Source: an uncultured Adlercreutzia sp. | GTDB lineage: Bacteria > Actinomycetota > Coriobacteriia > Coriobacteriales > Eggerthellaceae | Assembly: GCA_910589165.1 (NCBI GenBank) | Contig: CAJUSP010000003.1 | Location: forward strand, 57,947-107,725 | Direction of reading: 5' to 3' | DNA: 49,779 bases | Shown here: piece after piece, positions 44,309-49,779 of the stretch | How the letters are laid out: each line of letters opens with the position of its first letter | Position numbering within the stretch: the first letter of the stretch is position 1 | Notes under the pieces: model-generated | Seen by the model: the letters and a program-made list of their open reading frames with translations, nothing else | Told to the model about the DNA's origin: nothing | The model's database searches: none | Translations under genes and position numbers: made by a program

Positions 44309-45360
44309 CAGTCCTCCAAGTAAGCCATAAGGTTGCGGTACATGCCATGCAAATCTTGCGTTGGCTTCCAGCCGAGCTCCATAAGCTTCGACACATCAAG
44401 AGGCAAATGATGTTCCGGTGGATAGGGCGCATCGGGGTCAACCTCGCACCTTACGCTTACTCCATTTTCCGGCAGAAGGGGCGCCACCAATTCAGCCATT
44501 TCGAAAACCGAAGAATAGGTGGCGGGGTTTGCAGCGTTGTAGGCGCGGCCCGGCACCCCACGCAGCATCACCGTGAAGAGCGCGGCAACCGCATCGGCCG
44601 TATAGAGATACATGCGCGTGCTTGCCCCCGTCGTTTTCAAGACAATATCCCTGCCTTCCAAGGCATTTCGAGCGCACATGGCAAACAGGCGACCGTCTGT
44701 TTTGGGAATACCGGGGCCGAAGGTTTGGGCCAACCGCACTACCATTGCCGGCACTCCATACTCAGATGCAAAGGCGCAGCAGTACTGCTCAGCCATGCGC
44801 TTGCCCTCTGGATAGCAGCTGCGCACTGCTAGCGGGTCTACGTAGCCGACCCGACTCTCGTCTAGCAGCTGATCGATCCCAGGCTGGCCGTTGCCGCTTC
44901 CGTAGGCTTCCATGCTGGACACGTACACGAAGCCCTTCGCCCCCTGCTCCCGGGCAACACCAAGAAGACGACGGGTTCCCAGCACTATGGCGTCAGCAGT
45001 CTCCACCGGATGTTCGGCAAAAAAGCCCGACGCCGTGGGGCAGGCTGCATGAACAACGTAATCTACGGTAGCGCCTTCGTCCATTACGAAATTCTCCACG
45101 CATCCCTCGACGAAAACTAGGCCATCTTCCGCGCCGTAGCCCCGGAAGACCTCCTTTGCCTTTCCGCGGTCGCGCACAAGGCACAAGACGCGAATAGGCT
45201 CGCCCAAGCCCAAACGGTTGCGCTCCAACAGCAGCCGAGCGCAGGCGAAACCAATCAGCCCCGTTGCGCCCGTGATAAGGACGCTCGAGCCGCACAGCTT
45301 ATCCCATTCGATATCAAGATTAAGCGCCTGCTCGCGCGATTCTGCCGACAGATCGAACAT
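44308..45360 (-). CDS. NAD-dependent epimerase/dehydratase linked to a TarI-like enzyme
   Basis: This 350-residue extended SDR has LITGATGLIGFACARLLL, VVHAACPT, YVSSMEAYGSG, catalytic YPEGK and a substrate-domain block MYLYTADAVAALF. It sits 9 bp after the TarI/IspD-like cytidylyltransferase gene, in the place where TarJ, a ribulose-5-phosphate reductase of a different fold, would be expected. It could act on a CDP-linked or UDP-linked sugar. No closer function is evident. Confidence 0.8.
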   Translation of the reverse strand: MFDLSAESREQALNLDIEWDKLCGSSVLITGATGLIGFACARLLLERNRLGLGEPIRVLCLVRDRGKAKEVFRGYGAEDGLVFVEGCVENFVMDEGATVDYVVHAACPTASGFFAEHPVETADAIVLGTRRLLGVAREQGAKGFVYVSSMEAYGSGNGQPGIDQLLDESRVGYVDPLAVRSCYPEGKRMAEQYCCAFASEYGVPAMVVRLAQTFGPGIPKTDGRLFAMCARNALEGRDIVLKTTGASTRMYLYTADAVAALFTVMLRGVPGRAYNAANPATYSSVFEMAELVAPLLPENGVSVRCEVDPDAPYPPEHHLPLDVSKLMELGWKPTQDLHGMYRNLMAYLED

Positions 45361-45369
45361 AAGGTCCCC

Positions 45370-46086
45370 CTAAAGACCGAAGATTTGAGAGTTTTCACGA
45401 GCGTCTAAGAACGCCCTGAAGATATAGAAATCAGAGGGTGTGGTGATTTTGATGTTCTCTGGGCCCGTGGCCACCGTATGCAACGCGTGACCGTAATGGC
45501 TCATAAGGCTCGCAGAATCGATGAAACCAGCACTCCCCTCTTCCTCGGCTCTCCTGTGGGCGTCAAGAAGCTCCCCCAGGTTGAAGCATTGGGGCGCTTT
45601 CGCCATTCGACACGCCTCTCGGTCGATAATGCTTGTCACCGTGCCGTTGTTTTCCTGGACAATGGTCTCGATGGCAGGAGTGACCGACACGGCGCTCCCG
45701 AAACGCGCAACCGAAAGCGCGCACTCGGATATAGTCTCAGGGCTCACAAGCGGACGAACCCCGTCGTGGACCATGACGCAATGATCGGGGCCGACTGCCT
45801 TCTCCAGTGCCATCAGGCCGTTGCGAATCGATTCCTGGCCCGTAGCCCCTCCTGGGACTATGTCGATCACCTTGCCAATGTCGTAATGCTCGAGCTTTTT
45901 CCTCAGAAACGGAATCCAATCCTCAAGACAAACGACCACTATCCCGTCGATATCGGGGTGATTTTCAAACGCTTCAATGGTGTAGAGGATGATGGGTTTA
46001 CCGTGCAGCTCGAGGAATTGCTTCGGGCGCGTTTTGGTGTTCATCCGCTGCCCGGTTCCTCCGGCGAAGATAAGTGCGTAGTTCAC
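45370..46086 (-). CDS. TarI/IspD-like cytidylyltransferase
   Basis: This 238-residue enzyme has FAGGTGQRMNTKTRPKQFLE, VPGGATGQESIRNGL, MVHDGVRPLVSP and PENIKITTPSDFYIFRA. The FAGGTGQRM and DFYIFRA forms match TarI (ribitol-5-phosphate cytidylyltransferase) better than housekeeping IspD. It should make a CDP-polyol or CDP-sugar for the TarL-like polymerase encoded 39 bp upstream. No tarJ-type reductase is seen in the window, so the polyol phosphate must come from elsewhere, or the product is something other than CDP-ribitol. Confidence 0.83.
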   Translation of the reverse strand: MNYALIFAGGTGQRMNTKTRPKQFLELHGKPIILYTIEAFENHPDIDGIVVVCLEDWIPFLRKKLEHYDIGKVIDIVPGGATGQESIRNGLMALEKAVGPDHCVMVHDGVRPLVSPETISECALSVARFGSAVSVTPAIETIVQENNGTVTSIIDREACRMAKAPQCFNLGELLDAHRRAEEEGSAGFIDSASLMSHYGHALHTVATGPENIKITTPSDFYIFRAFLDARENSQIFGL

Positions 46087-46125
46087 TATACCCTGTCTTT
46101 CCTTCGAATTGTGTCCATTGGCCTA

Positions 46126-47919
46126 TTATGAATGATCGCACGGCAGGCGTACGCCAGGTACGTCCTTCCCCAAAAGCACTGCATCAATTACGCGATCAGC
46201 CGCCAGACCGGACCCCTCCATGCAACGATCAATCATGGAGGTATCAGGCGCTACGGTCGCATACTGTCCCGATGCGAGCGCAGACACCAACTCAGCGGAG
46301 CTCTCGCATACCAAGCCGGGAGCCATCTCGTCGACCGATCTTTGCACGCCGCGCGTGGCTGAGTACTCGATCTTATCGGGCACATAGAACACAACGGGCT
46401 TCTTGAGCAGCAAGCAATCGTAGAAGCATGACGAGTAATCCGTAATGAGAACATCGGCGACATGGAGCAAGTCGCTCAGACTCTCGTCCGACAAATCCTT
46501 CAGCCTCGAAGAGTATTCCTCGGGTATTTCCGGACGCTCCTTGATGAAATGGTGCATCTCGAAGACGAAGTACGAGTTCGTCTCTTCGCACATCTTCCAA
46601 AGGGCCTCGTAATCGATAAAAAGATCGTAAGGGTAATAGGCCGTGGCCTGGCCCTTCCCTCGGAAAGTTGGGGCGAACACAATCACTCGCCCCTCGCTCA
46701 TCCAAGGGTACTCAGCAAGCAGCCTGTTTTCGGCAGTCACGCGCTTTTCCTCGTCGAGGAAATGATCGAGACGAGGCATGCCCGTCGCCAGCAGAGCCGC
46801 CTCCTCGATACCGAAGACTTCGGAGTAAATCTCTCGAAGCTCGCTGTTTCCCACCAAGGCGTAGTCGTAGCGCCGATGGGCCGATTGGTAGGGGTCGGGA
46901 GACCCCTGAATGCCGAAACGAGCATATCCCACCGACTTGAAGCCGACGCCGGCATGCCAAACCTGCGTAAGGATGGTGTCGTCATCGGGCTCGATGAAAT
47001 TGAAGGCGGGACAGTAGTCGTCGATGAAAATGAACCTGCTCTTGGCAATAGCGTTGATATCCTTTATCCACGAGCCCAGCTTTTGCCGTGAGCCGAAGGT
47101 GTTGCGATAGCGCTCAATAATCGGGTACTCGCGCTCCATGCCCCTCTCGAGCATACGGTCGCGCACGGCCGCCATGTTCTCCGTAGGCTCCTCGCCATTC
47201 TCCTTCAAGAACAGGACGGTGTTTCCACGCGGCTTCAGCAAGCGCCGAGCCACTGCATAGTAAAGGGAAAAGGCGCGCTTCTCCAGCTGTCGCAAGCTGA
47301 ATCGACGAGTTTGGGGCTTCTTGTTCTTGACAAAGAAGTCTATAGCCAGCCTCACGTAGAAATAGTCCGTCGCATCCCGGCCGGGCAAGAACGATGCCGC
47401 CATCGCGTACTTGCCGTTGACGTAGCGAAACACATGGGAGTAGCTATCCAAATGCTCCATGACTGACGGAGCGTAGGTTATGCCATGAGTTGCATAGGGG
47501 CGCCGGCGGATGCCCGCCTCAATCTCGTCATCAGAGAAATCATACTCGAGATAGGTGATGCCGTTTTCTCGCAATCGCCTTCTTTGTGCGGGCTTCAACT
47601 GCCCCCACAGGCGCTTGCGCGACAACGTGATGAGATACGGCGCGTTCTCGCGCACCCAGCTGAGGCTGGACTCCTGGGGGGTCAGCTCTTGGCAGATAAT
47701 CCACTCGCCGTCATCCAAGGGATGGCGGCCGCCGCCTTGGGTGACATTCATCGTGGCAACCACACGATCGCCGTCCTGGATCTCCACAAATGGGACGAAG
47801 GTCTCAGTTCGCACGCGATATAACTTTAAAGAGGCCAATGAGTCAGATCGATAGGTTATGCGCAGGAACACACGCTCCCAAGAAATGTCCTCAATTGTTA
47901 TCGACACTCGATCCTCCAT
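46126..47919 (-). CDS. TarL/TagF-like polyol-phosphate transferase
   Basis: This 597-residue protein has an N-terminal beta-rich region (residues 1-120) and a C-terminal Glyphos_transf domain: TQVWHAGVGFKSVGYARFG with the active-site histidine, GMPRLDHFL, FAPTFRGKG, FEMHHFIKERP and VLITDYSSCFYDCLLLKKP, which binds the CDP-polyol. It would polymerise ribitol or glycerol phosphate at the membrane surface. The N-terminal region is common in actinobacterial and pneumococcal TarL-type proteins. It is the first gene of the operon with the TarI-like enzyme. Confidence 0.86.
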   Translation of the reverse strand: MEDRVSITIEDISWERVFLRITYRSDSLASLKLYRVRTETFVPFVEIQDGDRVVATMNVTQGGGRHPLDDGEWIICQELTPQESSLSWVRENAPYLITLSRKRLWGQLKPAQRRRLRENGITYLEYDFSDDEIEAGIRRRPYATHGITYAPSVMEHLDSYSHVFRYVNGKYAMAASFLPGRDATDYFYVRLAIDFFVKNKKPQTRRFSLRQLEKRAFSLYYAVARRLLKPRGNTVLFLKENGEEPTENMAAVRDRMLERGMEREYPIIERYRNTFGSRQKLGSWIKDINAIAKSRFIFIDDYCPAFNFIEPDDDTILTQVWHAGVGFKSVGYARFGIQGSPDPYQSAHRRYDYALVGNSELREIYSEVFGIEEAALLATGMPRLDHFLDEEKRVTAENRLLAEYPWMSEGRVIVFAPTFRGKGQATAYYPYDLFIDYEALWKMCEETNSYFVFEMHHFIKERPEIPEEYSSRLKDLSDESLSDLLHVADVLITDYSSCFYDCLLLKKPVVFYVPDKIEYSATRGVQRSVDEMAPGLVCESSAELVSALASGQYATVAPDTSMIDRCMEGSGLAADRVIDAVLLGKDVPGVRLPCDHS

Positions 47920-48011
47920 TTCTCATGAATGAGTGCCATGATACCATGAGGCACTAGAGGACGACTTTCCTTTTCCATTGAGCAGGCCTATCACCAGCCG
48001 AGAGGAGCAAC

Positions 48012-49133
48012 GTGAAAACATTACTCGTGCGCGCAGCAACCGCTTTCCTCGCGCTGCTCTACTATATCTGCCGACTGGCGCCGACCCGGCAAAGGGTGGT
48101 ATGCATAAGCCGGCAGAGCAACGAAGACCCCGTCGACTTCACTTTGATCGCCAGAGAGCTCGCGCATCGCTCTCCCCCGCTTGCAACCGTCATCCTCGCC
48201 AATAAAATTGAAGGAGCCCTGTCCTATGTCCCCGTCATCGCTAGGCAAGTGTTCTATATAGCGACAAGCAGAGCCGTTATCCTTGATTCCTACTGCATAG
48301 CCGTAAGCCTGCTTGGCGACAGAATAACCGTACCCGTGTTCCAGATCTGGCACGCGTTGGGGAACATGAAGAAGTTCGGCTATACGGCACTTGGAACACC
48401 GGAGGGTCATAGCAAGAGTATCGCCAAGGCTATGCATATGCACGAAGGCTACGACTGCGTCGTTGTTTCCTCGAACAACTTCAAGAAGGATTTCGCGGCA
48501 GGCTTCAACGTGCCAGAAGCCATCGTGGAGGAAAGCCCGCTCCCCCGCACCGATCTTCTTATCAGCCCAAATTATCGGGAGAGGCAACGCCACCTCTTTT
48601 TCGCCGCATACCCGCGCGCTGCAGGGAAAAAGGTTGTCGTCTACTGCCCAACTTTTCGAAAGAGCGCACCTACCAACGAGGCTGAGGCCATGCGCGCTCT
48701 CGTCGACTCCTTCGATCCGCAACATTACTTGTTGGTATACATGCCCCACCCGGTGAGCCAGCAAGCCATCGACGATCCCCGCGTTCTCACGGTGCCGAAG
48801 GGCGACATCGATCCGCTTTTCTCCGCTGATTACATCATTAGCGACTACTCAACCGTCATTTATGAGGCCGGGCTACTCGGTACACCTGTCTTCCTGTACG
48901 CTTACGACTGGGACAGCTACCGTGAAAAGAGGTCGTTCAATATCGACCTCGAGCACGATGTGCCCACTCTCTTCACCTCCGATGCAAAAGAAATTGCCCT
49001 GGCCATATCGGAGAATCGGTTTGATCGCAAAGAGTTCGAGGCTTTCGTCTGCCGCAATGTCTCTCTGCCGGTTGGCAAATCTTGCACTCAGCAGCTCTGC
49101 GATCTTATAGTCGCGCGTATTGAGTCGGCATAG
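48012..49133 (+). CDS. TagB-like CDP-glycerol glycerophosphotransferase family protein
   Basis: This 373-residue protein has an N-terminal hydrophobic helix (AATAFLALLYYICRL), then FQIWHALGNMKKFGYTALG with the active-site histidine, PRTDLL, YCPTFRK, YMPHP and YIISDYSTVIYEAGLLGTP. The short form without a polymerase extension resembles TagB/TarB, which adds the first polyol phosphate to the linker. The GTG start at 48012 follows AGGAG. It is divergent from the TarL-like gene (92-bp gap). The primase-type role is inference from size. Confidence 0.84.
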   Translation: MKTLLVRAATAFLALLYYICRLAPTRQRVVCISRQSNEDPVDFTLIARELAHRSPPLATVILANKIEGALSYVPVIARQVFYIATSRAVILDSYCIAVSLLGDRITVPVFQIWHALGNMKKFGYTALGTPEGHSKSIAKAMHMHEGYDCVVVSSNNFKKDFAAGFNVPEAIVEESPLPRTDLLISPNYRERQRHLFFAAYPRAAGKKVVVYCPTFRKSAPTNEAEAMRALVDSFDPQHYLLVYMPHPVSQQAIDDPRVLTVPKGDIDPLFSADYIISDYSTVIYEAGLLGTPVFLYAYDWDSYREKRSFNIDLEHDVPTLFTSDAKEIALAISENRFDRKEFEAFVCRNVSLPVGKSCTQQLCDLIVARIESA

Positions 49134-49160
49134 CTCCAATTGATCGCTCCTCGCAACAGC

Positions 49161-49193
49161 AAGGGGGCCGCTGCTCTGTGCAGCGGCCCCCTT
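49161..49193. terminator. Strong, probably bidirectional, intrinsic terminator
   Basis: Bases 49161-49174 and 49180-49193 pair perfectly over 14 bp (AAGGGGGCCGCTGC with its complement) around a 5-nt loop TCTGT. The stem is GC-rich and is flanked by A on one side and T on the other, so it can stop transcription of the TagB-like gene (+) and of the repeat protein (-), whose stops are at 49133 and 49244. Confidence 0.9.
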
Positions 49194-49243
49194 TATCGTG
49201 GACTCATCCCTTATGAGCCATGGGGAGTAAGACCCGTCGGCTT

Positions 49244-49779
49244 CTAGCCGCACACCTTGCACGGACGCGACTTCCCCGATTGAGAGATCGTACCCGATTG
49301 TATTCCAGACGATTTGCTCAGAGAGGGGCAATCCTTAGACAGGTGGTACACCTCTCCCGAGCTCACCCAATAGACGGTTTTCGACGCATTGGTATTGCGA
49401 ACCCACTTGCCGTCCGAGCCGACATAGTAGCCATCCACCCAGCAATCAGTAGCCATGGCACCCGAAGCGTCCACATAGTAGTCGCCGATCCACTTCTTCG
49501 CAGCCATAGACCCCGAGGGGTTCAGGTAGTACCAGTAGCTGCCCACCTTCTGCCAGCCGGTTGCCATGGCGCCGGAGCCCTTGAGGTAGTACCACGCGCC
49601 GCCGACCTTCTGCCAGCCGGTGGCCATCTCGCCGCCCGACTTCAGGTAGTACCAGGAGCCGCCGACCTTCTGCCACCCCTTGGCCATGGCGCCGGAGCCC
49701 TTCAGGTAGTACCAGTAGCTGCCCACCTTCTGCCAGCCGGTGGCCATCTCGCCGCCCGACTTCAGGTAGTACCAGGAGC
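49244..49779 (-). CDS. Choline-binding-repeat protein with Cys-rich C-terminal domain (partial, N-terminus missing)
   Basis: The frame runs off the right edge; only the last 178 codons are present. The first part is made of GWQKVG.(S/A)WYYLK..G.MATGW repeats, then two degenerate units (WIGDYYVDASGAMATDCW). The tail of about 45 residues has VYHLSKDCPSLSKS and ends SRPCKVCG. Cys at three positions plus His in YH...C...PCxxC is the small putative zinc-binding motif found at the end of some secreted nucleases and ComEC-like proteins. The catalytic part lies outside the window. No start can be assigned. Confidence 0.85.
   Translation of the reverse strand, partial: SWYYLKSGGEMATGWQKVGSYWYYLKGSGAMAKGWQKVGGSWYYLKSGGEMATGWQKVGGAWYYLKGSGAMATGWQKVGSYWYYLNPSGSMAAKKWIGDYYVDASGAMATDCWVDGYYVGSDGKWVRNTNASKTVYWVSSGEVYHLSKDCPSLSKSSGIQSGTISQSGKSRPCKVCG
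49400..49779 (-). repeat. Choline-binding-type repeats encoded in tandem, right edge
   Basis: Units of 60 bp encode 20 residues each. The 49 bases 49611-49659 recur at 49731-49779 without a mismatch that I can see, a 120-bp higher-order period (two units). The last units towards 49400 have diverged. The DNA differs from the left-edge array, so each array has been homogenised separately. Confidence 0.85.

Overview
The window reads as one large cell-envelope glycopolymer locus of a high-GC Gram-positive bacterium. Pneumococcal-type choline-binding repeats (GW...G.WYYL...G.MATGW), a dlt operon, LicD proteins and TagF/TarL-like polymerases point to a teichoic-acid-type wall. The composition and the large repeat proteins fit a gut coriobacterium (Eggerthellaceae-like), but that assignment is inference from style, not from a marker gene.

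Layout. 1-1516 (-): secreted metallo-beta-lactamase-fold protein with choline-binding repeats, cut by the left edge. 1636-2916 (-): flippase. 3032-8581 (+): decoration operon with two LicD transferases, a GT2, a cytidylyltransferase/PLP-enzyme fusion and an opine dehydrogenase. 8644-13006 (+): dltABCD plus a terminal DltX-like peptide. 13028-15802 (-): a second O-acylation pair (DHHW protein and AlgI-type MBOAT). 16063-20276 (+): an 884-residue fusion carrying two LicC-like cytidylyltransferases, a LicA-like kinase and winged-helix segments, followed by a YtcJ-like amidohydrolase. 20304-21479 (-): ligase/polymerase-like membrane protein. 21648-24230 (+): GT2-TagF fusion. 24231-25463: gene-poor stretch and a frameshifted gene. 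25577-42841 (-): a classical Wzx/Wzy locus (transcribed right to left: Wzz-like, PglF, PglE, PglC, PglD, GT4, UDP-HexNAc dehydrogenase, epimerase, GT4, GT2, Wzy, RmlA, RmlD, RmlB, RmlC, Wzx). 43061-47919 (-): TarL-like polymerase, TarI-like cytidylyltransferase, NAD-dependent epimerase/dehydratase and GT2. 48012-49133 (+): TagB-like transferase, then a strong terminator. 49244-49779 (-): a second choline-binding-repeat protein with a Cys-rich tail, cut by the right edge.

How it fits together. One set of genes would build a phosphodiester (teichoic-acid-like) polymer from CDP-activated polyols, decorate it with phosphoamino-alcohols (LicA/LicC/LicD functions) and D-alanylate it (Dlt). Another set would build a Wzy-type polysaccharide whose precursors should include dTDP-rhamnose, a uronic acid derived from UDP-GlcNAc, and a bacillosamine-like sugar laid down by a PglC-type initiating transferase. 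Proteins at both ends of the window carry repeats that elsewhere bind choline on such polymers. The most unusual part is 4793-8581, where LicD, a nucleotidyltransferase/PLP fusion and an opine dehydrogenase sit together; I propose it makes a modified, opine-type phosphoethanolamine decoration. That is a hypothesis.
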